Shown here one piece after another: positions 11,928 through 25,500 of a DNA stretch of 64,000 nucleotides (the stretch's first letter is position 1; every line of letters begins with the position of its first letter). The notes under the pieces are model-generated. The model saw only the letters and a program-made list of their open reading frames with translations, ran no database searches and had not been told where the DNA came from. A program made the position numbers and the translations under genes. Location of the stretch: positions 17,698,713 through 17,762,712 of the forward strand of contig CM035234.1 in assembly GCA_020226215.1 (NCBI GenBank), written 5' to 3'. Source of the stretch: Sindora glabra. Lineage: Eukaryota > Streptophyta > Magnoliopsida > Fabales > Fabaceae.

Positions 11928-14098
11928 TACAATTATATGCACTAAAATTTAAAATGTTTTAAAGAATAAATATAAGTATAAATAATTAGTTAATTATAAT
12001 AAGATTCTAAGATTCTAACTAAAAATTTCATTTGTGAAATGATGATTGGAAATTTTAGTAAAGAAGTTTTAAAGTTAATTTTAATTAATGGTAAGTATGT
12101 ACATGTGGAGTAGTCTTAGTAAACTTTTTTCTATTTTCCTTTTAAAGATTTTAGCCCTTTATATTCTTATCTTTAACACCCCCATCCTTATTTTTTTTTC
12201 TTTTAAGATCTAACACTCCTCATTTTCTTCCTCTCTTGGCTAGAAGGAGTTTTATTCTTCCTTAACTTCTCATTTTTCTTAAATTTAAGCAATGAAAAAG
12301 TTTATACATCCTAATCATTGTTTCAATTCTCTCACAATTCCTTTATTTGTTTGAACTAGTTAAGGTTTAGGCTCAAATGGAATTTGGAAACTTAACATTA
12401 AAACTTTTGATTCTTGTATCATAAAAGCTAGCAATCCTAAATTCCATGGCCTATTGTCTATGTTATAAATTGTGAGTAGACATTTTACCTAATTTTATAA
12501 CGATTTCAAAGATTTGGATTAATTTAAGATAGTTTTTTTGTTATATATGCAAATTGGATTATTTAATATAATAAAATGATATTTGATGTGTGATTTTTGT
12601 TAGATCTAAGACTTTTGACATTGTTTTAAAGATTTATAGTGAATTGATTAGGTAATTAGGCACAAGGGATGACTTTGGAGTGAAAATCTCTCAAGTGAAT
12701 AATGAAATTGTGTAAAGAATTTGCTAAAAACCTAGATCTAATCAATTATATATTTTGTTATGTTTGAAAATTTTCTTTTTAGAACTACATAATTGATTAT
12801 ATAATGATTATGACTAAAATTTTCACTTTCTAGAATTACATACTCAATTGTATAATCGATTATACCCAAGTAGAATTATTTTTTAAGCTTACATAATTGA
12901 CTTTATAATCAATTATACCCCATTTATTTCTAACCTTTGATGATTTCAATAAGTTTCAGAAATATCAAGTCATTTTATGATTGTTAGATGCATAAATAAG
13001 CTATATTTGACATTAAATAAGTATCTTAAAGCCATAAGGCCATGCAAAGAGGCATAGAGCTCTAGTATCCTATAAACTCATGTTATGACTTAACATTAAA
13101 GGAATAGGTTTAAAAAATTATCATCCTTGATCTTAATGGTTAAAATAGGGTTAATCATGATCTTTTTGTATAATAAGTATATATATATATATATATTTGT
13201 TGTGAATTTAATTTATGTTTGGATTGAAGTGCTAGCTACAACACTTGTAATTACAATGTGATAAATCATAAAATGAATGAGATATGATGATGAGAAAGGA
13301 TATATATATTATGGCATTATGCATAAGATTCACATATTAGCTTATGAGGTATGAAACTTACTTAGAATAACAATGATGGGCTTGTAAGGGATAACGCTAG
13401 AAGAAAGCCACAAAAAGATTATGTTTTACTTTTTATTTATTTATTTTTTATTGAATGTTATTAAGATGTTATGATCGAATAATGAAATTGAGGAGTAATT
13501 GCATCAACTATATGATTAAATTCCTTCATGAATGTAAAGACATGAAAATAAGTAGTGTTACCTTAATTGTGTCTCAACTTAGTAAATGCTTATATTTATC
13601 TTCTAATAGATAGATTATCTTTTGGAACACCTTTCTCCAAGTAAAGGCATGAAAGATGTTTTCACCCTTTTCAAATAGAAACCTAAATGTTACACATTAA
13701 AAGTCAATTGTACGTTATATGATATGGAATGTTTAAATCTAAGTGATTGCCTATTTATTCTTGCTTGTTTATTGAGTTTTAAGGGATCTTACTTTACTTT
13801 TTTTTTATAGGAAATTTTTTCCCTTAGTTGCTTAATTATCATTAAATGTATTGGAAATGGTCTTATTTGAGATCTTTAGCATTAAGATAAGCCTTGGGAT
13901 AACTTGGATGGTTAGTTTGGAATATATATTACTACATAAATGATTGCAATTTATTTTTAAATAATTTTAACATTTATACCTCTTTGAAGAAGGCATATCA
14001 TTGCATATAGAGTACAGCATAAGTCACATTTTGGTATGTAAGCGATCACTTATTGTAGCTTTTTATGTTAGTCACGTACATAGGATGGGTTGTGATAA
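11928..14098 (+). mobile_element. 3' LTR of the older retrotransposon
   Basis: About 2.17 kb. The left end follows the polypurine tract (TACAATTATATG, where TG has become TA). The right end is fixed by similarity to 1,422. Three TAATCAATTA/TAATCGATTA-type dyads lie at 12,788-12,916. A short AT microsatellite (13,179-13,196) lies inside. With the 5' LTR it defines an element running from off the left edge to 14,098. Confidence 0.7.
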
Positions 14099-17094
14099 GA
14101 TTTAATAATTTACTTCTATATTTTTCATTCATTTTAAACATTATAAATGAATAGAGTGACAAATAATTATAAAAAAATAAAAGTAAATAATTAATAATAC
14201 TAATTATGAAATTTGGAGGTATCAGGACTATAAAAACAAAAATAATAATTGGAGTCGAGAATGCGATTACATTATTAAGCAAGTTCAAATTAATGTAACA
14301 TAAAACATATAGTCTAAAATAAAGTGGCTCAATAAAAACTCATACCTAGAGCTAACATCATATGACCTACTATGACAAAATCTTTATAAAAAATAAAGTA
14401 ATTTTAATGTTTACTTAAGAAACTACTCCTGTTAATTTTGAAATTTTTGAATTTGATACCTATAATTATTAATTTTTACAATTAATCCCCTTTAACATTA
14501 AATAAGTGGTAAATTAACATCCATATAATTCATTTATTTATAATTTTAAAAGGAATTTAAGTATCATATTATTTTAATCTAAAGATAAAAATATAGAAAT
14601 TGTAGTCATGTGTCTTCTTATTCACATTGGATAAGCAAACTATGTTAAATAACTAAACTACCTTCGAAATATATAATTCGAATCACTCTCAAATTTAAAT
14701 TATAAAGTATGCTTAATTTTTTCCCATAAAGTTTCATCTTAAATAAAGTATGTTTACTCTCTTAAACTACTCACATGATGAACATTGAATATTAAATGCA
14801 ACTGCTTTAAAGTTGAAAAGAATAATTTATATTTTTATCAAATATTTTTTATTGCCATGTACTGGGATTTCTAGTTTTATTGATCTAATTTTAATTGTAA
14901 AATATGCCTATTGTTAATTTGTTAGTGTAAATGAGAATTAAAGAAAAAAAAGGAAAAATCATCTTTCAAAGAAAAAAAAGGTTAGTTTTTCTAGCACATG
15001 TTAATCAATAAGCATATAAATTTGAATTAAATCATTAATTGGTATATTAATGTTGATTTATTCATTCTTAAATAATATGATTAAGGGATAAAATTGTATA
15101 CGTAGACTATTATTTAGAGACAAAATTATAACTTTAAAAAAATTTAAGAATAATTTTGAAAATGCCTTATTATAGACAAAATTAATTTTTGACTATATAT
15201 TTTGAATAAAGTTACTTAATGGCCAAAAATAAATAAAAAAAGTTATTTCTATCTCTTAACATTTATTTCTTCCTTATCCTCTTATGTTCCTAAATCAAGA
15301 AAAAAATTTGAGCTTGTAAAAAAATAGGCTAAATTGGTTAACTTTTTCTAATATAATAAAAAGATGGAAAAATTACATTTTATTCACATGTGATTTTATC
15401 CTTTTTTTTTCAATTTTTCAACATTTGATTTTAAGAATTATAAGTTACCCACTTGTGCTTTCAACCATTATCACTTTACCCATCTAAGTTATTTTCTATA
15501 AAAAAATGGAATAAATATGTGTAGTGCACATGATCTCCTTAATTATAAAAGTGATCATTTTGCATATACTCAGATCACTTCTTAAAGTTAAGACATAGAA
15601 TAAATGCTTGAATCCATTTTATTCAAAATAAAGCAACAAAAAAATTATAGAAAAATTAGGAGAAACTCATTTAGAAGTTGATCAACGGGTAACATATGGT
15701 TAAATACAAATAATAGTCATTAATTATGGAGAAATTACAAAATATCAAGTGAGGTAATAAACAACAATGGCTTGATGAATTTAGATAAGAAATGGTTCTA
15801 AAGGAGGGCATGCACAACAGATTCTTTGCATTAAGGTTAGGATTTGAGATTTCCTTTCAATAGCCATTATAAAGTAGATAACAAGCAAAATGACATCATT
15901 TTTATCTCTATTAATTTTTTTTGATGAAAAATAACTTAGGTGAGCAAAGTACCAATAAGTAAAAGCATAAGTATGTAACTTGTAACTCTTGATTGATAAA
16001 GTAAAAAAGGATGAAATTATAGGTGTGTACTGTGTTGTTTTCTATAAAAAGATTAAGGAAAAAGTGAATATTAATGAATACAAATAATATTACTCTAATA
16101 TTTTATCTTATAATTTTTGTCATGATTATTTCTCTTCAATACCATTGCTCTTACCACCACATTCCTTGAAGCAAATATAAAACAATTTTGTGGTATTAAA
16201 AATTTTAAATTATATATATATATATATATATATATTATCAATTATGTTGTATATTTTCCCTCCTTTCTGATTTTTCTAATATATGAAATCACATATAATG
16301 TTCCTATTAACTTTTTATAATAAATCTTATTTTATTTTTATATTACATAAATCCCATTTGTTTTGTCAAAAAAATCTCTATATAAAAATTTTATTTATTT
16401 ATATATAAATAAAAATATTTTATGTCATCTATATATCTTCAATTAAAAAAATATGAATTTAAATTTGATTCATTATGTAAAATACTTTTACATGATTAAT
16501 AAATGAAAAAAGGTGCATCATTAAAAAATAAAAATAACTAAAAATTTTTAACAGTAGTGAATGAATTTTATAATTTTTATTGACATAATAGCATATAATT
16601 GGATAATCATATAAAGTTAATTATCACTGATAATGAACTATATCTAAATCCAAAAAGTAATGTATCATGCTATAATAGTGAAAAAAATAACTTTTTTCTC
16701 TTAAAGTAAAATATTTTTTTATTAAACTCTCTACATTTATCATAAAATAAAGACTATTTTATTAGTTTAATATTTTAAAATTATAATTATAAATAAATAT
16801 TTTTTATGAATAATTTTTTTATATATATTTCTATAAGCTATTAGAATTAAACATGTAACATTGGGAGTTAGAATAATAGACAATTAATCTTTATTTTTTT
16901 CTATAAAAAAGATGAAGTAAGGGTAATTAGTATTGTTTAGTTTTAATTGGCATTATTATAAGAATACTTTCTGATCGTAAAGTATTCAACCTAACCATAA
17001 TTACTATGTAAAGAGTGAATTCATCATTACATTCCATAAAAATGTTAGCAATACAAATAAATTATATATTTCACTATTTGAATTAATTGGAAAC
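14099..17094. other. AT-rich intergenic stretch, no gene
   Basis: No coding signal. 14,120-14,240 resembles the arms of the foldback family seen at 26.3-27.2 kb and 44.8-45.3 kb. A (TA)12 microsatellite is at 16,211-16,235. The rest is unassigned AT-rich DNA. Confidence 0.4.
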
Positions 17095-19581
17095 GGGTTT
17101 CATGCCCAAAACTAAATCAATATAGAATTTAATTTCTCGATAAGGTAGTAATCCTGATAACTCCTTTAGGAATGCATATGAAAATTTTCATACATTTGAA
17201 ACACCATCTATACTTGCAAAGGACTAATCTAAATCTCAAATTAAAGCTAAATAAGTAATGTATCCATTCCTGATTAGCCTTAAGAGTGATCATCGATTAG
17301 TTAATGATGATTAAGAATTTTTTTTAATTGACCATTCTTAACTGCAAAGTATTTTTTTCAGCTAAAATTAATCAATTATATGACCTTAATCGAATTTAAC
17401 TAATAAATTTGATTTTAGTCAGCTAAGTTCAATTTTTGTTAGTTTAAAATTCAAAATTTTTTAAATGTATAAACAAATTGATTTAATAGTTAAAATTAAT
17501 CTATAAATATATGTTAATACTATAGTTCTATTAATATAATTATAATAAGAAGCAATCAATTATTAAATTATAAAAATAATCAATGAAACTTTAAATATGA
17601 ACTTTCAACTAAAAAAATTAATATATACTTTGGTTAGTATTGGTTTATTGCAACTAAAAAGTTTATACTAGTAATTAACTGATCACCTAAAATTTATAAA
17701 TTTTTTCTCCATTTTTAATTAATAATAATATATTAACTACTTTTAACCTATAAACTTTAGGTTCGGTCAATTAGTTAAGGGCAATTTGAAAATATTTTGA
17801 TCACCCTTAATTAGCCTTTGAGCTTTATTACAAGAGATTATCCTAATAATTTCAAAGTATCTTTCTCTCTAAAACACAATACATGGGGATCCTTTTATAA
17901 TAAGGATTGCCATTTTGTTAAGATAATTCATTTAGGCATGATATATAGATAACAATTGCATTCCTATAATAATATCTTAATATACTATTTCTAGTAAATC
18001 AAAATAGCAAGCATTAAGTAATTATGCACACACATAAGAAAATCACTTATACCTAAAGTAACTGCTATAGTTTTATCAATTAGAGTGGTTACAAACAAAA
18101 GGTTATGTAATCAACTACTAGTTTTAGTTATTAAGAAAGCAAAGTCCACATAAATGATAAAATGGGAAGCTTCAAGGTCAAATAATACATGAGCATGCAA
18201 ATTATCAATTTTAAGAATACTTGTTATTATGGCATTTAATACTTGAGCCTCCTATCTAATTAGTGTGAACACTCTGGCTTGATTCTTTACTACATTCTTA
18301 CCCCAATTGCCTCCACTATTACTTTGTCCCAAATTAGTTAGAATTCTCACTGGAATAGTATATTGAGCTAATAGTGTACTTTGTTAAGGAGTAAAGTGAT
18401 TTGCACTATAACTTGAAGGATTTCTAAGGCATTCCCTCATCTTATACCCCAGTTAACCATATCTAAAGCATACTATATTATTTTGATTATAAGGTCCCTA
18501 GTGTTTGTTTCTACACTAAACACACATGGGTGGTTTTCCTTGAAAACTATCTTTTCCTTGCAATTATCCCTTCTTGAAACTCATAAGGGCATTAGGGTAA
18601 AATTGTTAATTCTTTTGACCTTTCCTTTTTAGAAGTCCATTAGATATACCTCTTAGATGAATTTCTCCTAAGAAAGGCCTACTCCCTTCACTCATAAAGG
18701 CATTGGGATTAGGTATTCCCTTCATATAGGTGTAAAGCTTGATTTCTTATAGTAACTTTATCTTTTGCTCCCTAGTTATGCTTTTTCTCTTTACTTTCTT
18801 TTAATCTAAACTCCAATTAAAGTGTTTCATCTAACACTTGCTAAAAAATGGTAGCATCGATAACATAAACAAGATTAAAGTAACAATCTCGTAACCTTTG
18901 CATAAATCTCTTTACCTTAGCTTTTTCTATTAGGATTATATATCCTTTATAGCAAGATATAAAAGTAAACTACACATTATATTCATTGATAGAGAGAGAA
19001 CCTTGTATTAAATATTCAAACTCTCTAACCCTTGCTTATCTTAAACTAGGTGGTAAAAAATGGGTCAATAAAACTTTCTTGGAAAATCACTCAAGTTTAA
19101 AGTGTCAAACTTGCATCCTTATTTTCTATAGTGGTAGAAAACTAATAATGCACCATATCTATCAATTGGTATCCTAAAAGTTCTATTAGTATCCAATTTG
19201 AACATACAAGTAGTTTCCTATATCTCTCAATATGAGCAAGAAACTAATAGAGGTTCGTGGTTGGATCCATACTAATACAATGACGTAGTTTTAGCTTAAT
19301 AAGTTCATGAACACTGCTCAACTTGTTATCCATATTCTCCCTAAGAGGGGTTTGATCCTTTTCTTTTCCTTTTGACTTGTACCTTAATCATCATAATTCC
19401 TATGTTAACCCTACACCCTATCTTGATGGAAAATATGTGCTACCTTAACTATAATTTACTATAACCTATATAGGGATGCTTTGATTATTTTTTCCCTCTT
19501 ATCAACTACTCTAAGCTTAGGAACCCTTGATGATTCCTTATCATTAGGATTGTTAGCTCGTTGACTTCTTGTATCTACCAT
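17095..19581 (-). pseudogene. Decayed Ty3/gypsy gag-protease-RT start, split by a 531-bp insertion
   Basis: Read right to left: a gag start codon at 19,581-19,579 (MVDTRSQRAN), then a capsid-like block near 18,960-19,090 (PPSLR, REFEYLIQGS, VKRFMQRLRD). Next is a zinc-knuckle region at 18,430-18,533 in which CX2C-type motifs remain but key residues are lost. A retropepsin-like block follows at about 17,985-18,215, with LFDLEAS where LFDPGAS/T is expected. The linker before reverse transcriptase comes last (ELSGLLPYREIKFYIDLV at about 17,110-17,165). Many stops and frameshifts make it non-functional. The remaining pol is missing beyond 17,095. Confidence 0.8.
17280..17810. mobile_element. 531-bp inverted-repeat element (MITE-like) inserted in the gypsy protease/RT linker
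   Basis: Ends are TTAAGAGTGATCA (17,280-17,292) and TGATCACCCTTAA (17,798-17,810), inverted with one mismatch. Both flanks carry TTAGCC (17,274-17,279 and 17,811-17,816). The retroelement reading frame stops at one side and resumes at the other. The A/T interior has no coding capacity. The superfamily is uncertain. Confidence 0.75.
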
Positions 19582-19868
19582 CTTTCTTAGTTCATAAAAA
19601 TTTTCAAACATTTAGATAAAGGAATAAATCAACAACAAACATTCTATAAGAAAATTAATCCACTACCATATTGTTAGGTAATTTAAGGTCCATTGAAATG
19701 GTATTGATGATATATAATCCTAGGCACATATATACCATTAATATAGTTTGATTAATACCTACTTAGGCAACAAATAGATATAACCTAATTAACATATCTC
19801 AAGACCCTGTTTGACATAAAAAATCTTTTGATACAAATTTTATCATAACCCTTACAAGTCATGATGGG
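19582..19868 (-). mobile_element. Leader of the gypsy remnant between LTR and gag
   Basis: 287 bp between the LTR edge and the gag start. A degenerate initiator-Met primer site may be at 19,825-19,836 (TTGTATCAAAAG on the - strand; mismatches are mainly G-to-A), though it lies about 30 nt from the assumed LTR edge, so the edge or the site may be wrong. Confidence 0.4.
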
Positions 19869-21608
19869 TGTGGAACTTAACAACTCAATTTCTACTAGCC
19901 TAACTTAGCCTTTCCTAAATAATTTAATATATGTTTTATTGCTAATTCAGTAACTTACATAATAAGGAAGCAAATTATATTTACACATGTATTTGTTCAA
20001 CTAGTTTTATATAAAGTGCAAAAGTTAAGCTTGCTTATAACCTTAGTGAATTGGAATTAAGCTAGCTTAACTAACCCTGGTAAAATAATTATCTACTGCC
20101 TTGCCTATTGTCATTTCTAGAGAACTACTCTTGTTGTAATGGTAGTAAAGGTGCCTTTATAGAAGTATTTACAAGATTAAATATACAAAAAAAGGTGAGT
20201 TTAAAAGTCAGTAAGCAAATAATTTACTCAAAACTTTATAAGAAAAGAATGAATATTATTCTTATTGTTAGGACCACTTTTCATTACATAAGGATGTAGA
20301 TAAAATAGAATATAGTAAATAAGCAATAATATTCTCATTATTTCACCATAACTATATAATCAATGATAAATAAGGTAAAAATATAATTAAATCTCCTTAT
20401 AATTCTTGATTAACTTTATCTCTTCACAAATCTAACCTTATCCTTTTAAGGTCTGCTTTATCCTTTTATAAATATTTACCAGATCTGATTTTCATGTCAA
20501 AATTCTATAATTGTCTCCTTTCTCATAATTTTTAACACAATAACACCTTATACTGGGATTTTAAAAAAAATAATCAAATCTAAATACATTTATATATCAA
20601 ATAATTAATCATATGAGCAAGTTAATAGCATAATATCATAAAATTCTATTAAATATACAAGACTATGAAAAATAGGGCGATGTCAACTATAAAATTAACT
20701 ATAGAGATCCAGAGGTGAAATCTAACACTCATAATTGATTATTTACATTCAAAAAGCAACTCTGAAAGCTATAGTTAACTATATAATTGACTATAAGCTT
20801 CCAAAGAGCAAACCTATTGGTCATGATTAACTATATAGTGGGTTATAGGCCCTTCGAGAGTAACTTTCAGGATTATAATCGATTATATAGTTAATTATAA
20901 TCTCATTTTTGCATATTCTTCTACATTTTTGCTATTTATTCAATCTTTAAACTCCAGTTTATCAACACATGCAACCTCAAACCTAGATTTTACCTTTCAA
21001 CAAGCATGAACATTAATGATCAAGCTAAACTTAGCTAGAAAACATACAACAAACAAGAAAATTGCATCAACTATTAGCAAAATCATCAATACACAAATCC
21101 TATCTTTATCTAACCTAAAAATATTCAAAATTTAACCTAGCCTAAGCAAATTGCTTGCTCACCTAGCTATGTAGTAGATGATAGAAGATTGGAATTGTAG
21201 TTAACTTGTCATTAGTTTGGCTAAAAATTATTGATAACTACTTGGGGTTAATGGCTTGATCCTGATTCAATTTAAAGAAAAGATAGAATAAAAAGGGTTA
21301 GAAAGTTGTTAAGAATTGCAAAAAATGATAGTTAGGTTTTTAAGGGTTGATGAAAGTATAAATAAAATAATTAAAGGCAATAAGGGAAAATAAGATTTTA
21401 AATCATCTTCATATACACTTTCCTAACTCTCTAACTACACTCTAACGTTTAAATGTTTTACTTTTCTCTCTCTTCACTACCTTATCTCATATTTTATCAT
21501 AATAATTTTATTTTTGATTAATTTTTTTTTAAATTCAATTATAATAATCAAATAGTCAATTTTATATGAAAATATATTAATTATTTTAATTTCCTAGGCA
21601 GTGTAACA
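19869..21608 (-). mobile_element. 5' LTR of the gypsy remnant (family 2)
   Basis: About 1.74 kb, from TGTGGAAC to GTGTAACA on the + strand, collinear with the solo LTRs at 1,622-3,637 and 5,379-7,610. Short dyads (ATAGTTAACTAT, TAATCGATTA) crowd 20,685-20,905. The flanks show no 5-bp duplication, as expected for an LTR joined to an interior on one side. A 63-codon open frame at 20,108-20,299 is inside the LTR and is not a gene. Confidence 0.65.
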
Positions 21609-21784
21609 TTGAGTATTCTCTTTTAAGGTTAAGAAATCTTGAATCAAGTTATAGGAGTTTCTTAATCCAAAGATAGTATTAACTTTTAATAATTCAATGC
21701 CATAATTGTGGCTCTTATATATGGATAGGTTCACTAAATTGTTATATAAATGTTTAATTTAGTAATTAACTTATTATATTTATA

Positions 21785-22260
21785 GTTAATTAATTTAATT
21801 AACTGTTAACTAATAATTAATTATATTTGCTGATTTGATCAATTAATAACATTACTTATTTAAATGAGAATATTTAGTAAAATTATTTATTTATTATTAT
21901 TTATTTATATTTAGAATAACATATAAAGATATAGATATATTTTATAATTTATTTAAGTATACTTGTGTATGTGTGTATATATGTATTATTTATGTGTATA
22001 AGTTAATTTTATTAATTTTTAGCTAATTACATTAACTAACAATACTTAAAAAATAGTTAATTATATTAACTAATTTGATTAGTTAATAACATTACCTATT
22101 TACATGAGAATATTTAGTAAAATTAATTACCTATTGTTAGTTATTTATATTTAAAATAAGATATAAGGATATGAATATATTTTATAATTTATTTAAGTAT
22201 ACTTGTGTATGTGGGTATATATGTATTATTTGCACACATAAGTTAAATTTTTTAATTTTT
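21785..22260. repeat. Tandem duplication of a 240-bp AT-rich unit
   Basis: Units of about 21,785-22,020 and 22,021-22,260 share long blocks, e.g. 'gagaatatttagtaaaatta' and 'agtatacttgtgtatgtg', about 85% alike by eye. Confidence 0.8.
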
Positions 22261-22468
22261 TACTTTTAATATGAGAAGAATTAAAATTTATTAATTAATT
22301 ATATAATAATATCTTTAACATATTATAACAATTATTTTATTAAAATGTTACTTTTATTATGTAAATTTAATTAATAAAAAGTTAAATAATTATCTATTAT
22401 ATAAAAATAAATATTTTACTTAATATATATTAAATTAGTACATAGAAAATAAAAATATATATAATAGT

Positions 22469-22519
22469 ATAGTGGTTAAGCCATAAATATTACATGTTAA
22501 AAATAAAGGGTTCAACTTT
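22469..22519 (+). ncRNA. Possible tRNA-derived SINE head (A and B box-like)
   Basis: AGTGGTTAAG (22,471-22,480) and GGTTCAACTTT (22,509-22,519) are spaced as pol III A and B boxes are in tRNA-derived SINEs. No cloverleaf forms and I see no clear tail or target duplication. Confidence 0.25.
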
Positions 22520-25500
22520 GCCCACTTGCACTTTTAACCAAATATATAATTTGAGGCTAATTTTGATCTTGGCATTTAATAAATTCGTTGTTTGAAAATG
22601 TTGGATTCCTAATTTTTTTAAAGTAATTAATTCAAAGTAAATAAATTGATCAAATTAACTATTTACTTGGCACCAAAAATAGCTAATTAACTAAGTCAAT
22701 TAACTAAAATTTAATGACGGAGTTGCATCAATAGAAAATTTTATAAGTACATAGTATGAAATACATTAATTTACTTAAAAAATACTAAATATAAAAAAGT
22801 TGGGAATATATGAATTTTTGTAAATTTTAATATAAATTTTACAATTTTTTTATAAAACTTGTATTTTTATTAAACTTCCGTATTGCAAATGTCATCATTG
22901 ATGTTGTAAAATATATGAAATGAATTCCAAGAATTATGTGAAAAATGATATTCCATCACTAATGTCATTTATAAAAAAATTGTTAATTTTATATAAAAAT
23001 AATAAATTTTATGAAAAAATTATAAGAGGGTATATAGATACTACCTTAAGGTAGTCACGAAGAATTACCCATAATATACACATAAGAATTTCACCAAAAT
23101 AAATCACTGGGATTTTTGACGGACCACCTTAAAATTGAACACAATGTCCACATTATCAATTCCGTGTTTAATCGAGTATTTAATTAACATCATTTCATAT
23201 ATTAATTAATTAATAGTAGTTGGATAACATTTAAATGTGTTTGTGTACTTCTCCATCACTCAGTTTCCATATTTAGTCAAATCAATTAACGGATTTGTGT
23301 GAAATTCTTACAGCTAAACCTAAATAAATGTCATAAAAATTTATTTTATTATTATCTTTTTAACTTTTTGGCCTACAGTATAAAGATTATTTTTGCTCAA
23401 ATTTTCATTAAAAATTTTAGATTTTTATTTAATTTAATATTAAAATATTTTGTATACTTTACTGTTACAAATTATAAGATATTTGGATTTTTTATGTTCA
23501 ACTCCTTTGTAGCAAAGCTTGTGAGACTTAATATGTTAGACACGGTTTTTCTTATTCACACTTTTTATTTATTTATTTGAATATTTGGGAGAGTCATCCT
23601 CATTATAATTTTTTTTTATGTGATAGTATTCACTATCATTAATAAAAAACACCTCATTAGACAAATAAAAACACAAAATGGCAAAAATAAAATTTAAAAT
23701 CTATTCTCATGCTTACCAATTGATGTATATATATATATTAAAAGAACGATATTCAATTACCCTTATTGACCGTAAAAAATAACCATTTAACATATACATC
23801 TAATATTTTAATTTAAATTCACATATAATACTAAAAAAAATTTCATTGTACCTTTAAAAATATCATCTACAACTAGTTTCAGGATAAATATTATATGCAT
23901 GTCTCCATTTCTTTCTAAATTTCATTTTATAAAATGATAATAAGAATAATTTTACAGTACATAGTAATTATCACTCTTTAAAATTTGTTATTATGTATAA
24001 ATATGATATAAGTGCTTTATTATTGTATATTGTATATGAATATAATATCAATACTTGATAATTTTATCTATTTAAATGTCGACTGCGCTTCATTAAACTC
24101 TTCATACTTACTCGCAACATATTAATATGAAAAAATAAATATACGCCATAATTAATAGTTTTCAATTTAATGAATTTCTTCGTCGATATATCCTATAAAA
24201 ACAAAATTACAGACAAGATGGATGGGAAAAGGCTTGTGTGACAGTGACCTCTCAAAGTCAATAGTCACAGCATGTCCCACCCGTAGTTTTATATTTATTC
24301 TCATAGATAGTTATATCCACGAGGACCAAACTTCCAATTTTTGTGATATTATTGACTTTGGATTTCTAGTCTTGGTCGTCGTTTATGTCTTCCTTTTCCT
24401 AATTTTTCCTTCCTCCCAATGGAAATAGACATGGATTTTCTAAGTCCAATACTCTACGCGGCACAACAATTTTCTTCGAGCATGATCATGTCCTTATTCG
24501 CATCTTCTAAAACCGTATGGCAATTATTACAAGCACTTATTATTATTTTTATTATAAATTATCATTCTGTGTATACAATTAATAAAAGTTTTATTTCGGA
24601 TGATTTTTATAGTATTTTTGGAATTTTGATATTTTAAGTAATATAATAATATTAAAAATTATTAAATTAAAATTATTTAATTATGTTTATTAAATAATAA
24701 ATAATTATAATATAATTAAATAATTTTAATTTAATAATTTCAAAACTTACCACGTTGTTTTAGATTTTAAAACCTTTAAAATACCATAAAAAATACCTTT
24801 ATTTCAATATAGCTTCGAAGAAAATTGCATGACACAAAATTTTTATATGACACAGAGTTTACAAGTATTTAGAATATCGCCTTGTGCAATTTCTTCTTAT
24901 GGAAAAGTTGTAACTCCAGCAATCATATTTATAATAAAATAATATTTAGCATTTTATGAAAATTTATATTATAATTAGAGACTTAATAATGCTATATATA
25001 TTGAAAGTGAAATATAAAATTAAATTTTAAATATAAATTAAGATCCGTTAATTGAAATATAAAAGTAAAATGAATTTATAAAATTTAATTAAATGAGTAT
25101 AATTCAAACTTTAATTTTAAATTTATTTTTAGTTAATATATTAAAAATGAGATCTAAAATTAACTTTTAAATATAATCCAATTAAGAACTGTTAATTAAA
25201 AAATCATAAAATGAATTTATAAAACTTAATTTAATAAATATGAAATATTCAAAATAAAATTTTAAATTCACTTCCGATTGACGTAGGAATTTTTGCAGGA
25301 GATTATATTGATACCACATTCCTTTTAAATAATACCCAAGCTGGATCACCCTTGACGAAATCATATTTAAGTGTGAAAAGCCAAGCATAATTTTCGTTTT
25401 TCTTACCTCTCTCTGAGGAAAAATTCTTACGTAATCTTTGTATTTTATATAAGAGAATAGCTCAAATTTGATATATGTTAAAAACGTAAGTGATAATTAC

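Noticed and set aside
14046..14288. 80-codon hydrophobic open frame on the - strand
   Set aside because: It crosses the end of the 3' LTR into a foldback-like arm; the hydrophobicity comes from AT-rich codons.
23299..23580. 93-codon Phe-rich open frame
   Set aside because: Low-complexity AT-rich translation, no homologous features and no gene-like composition.
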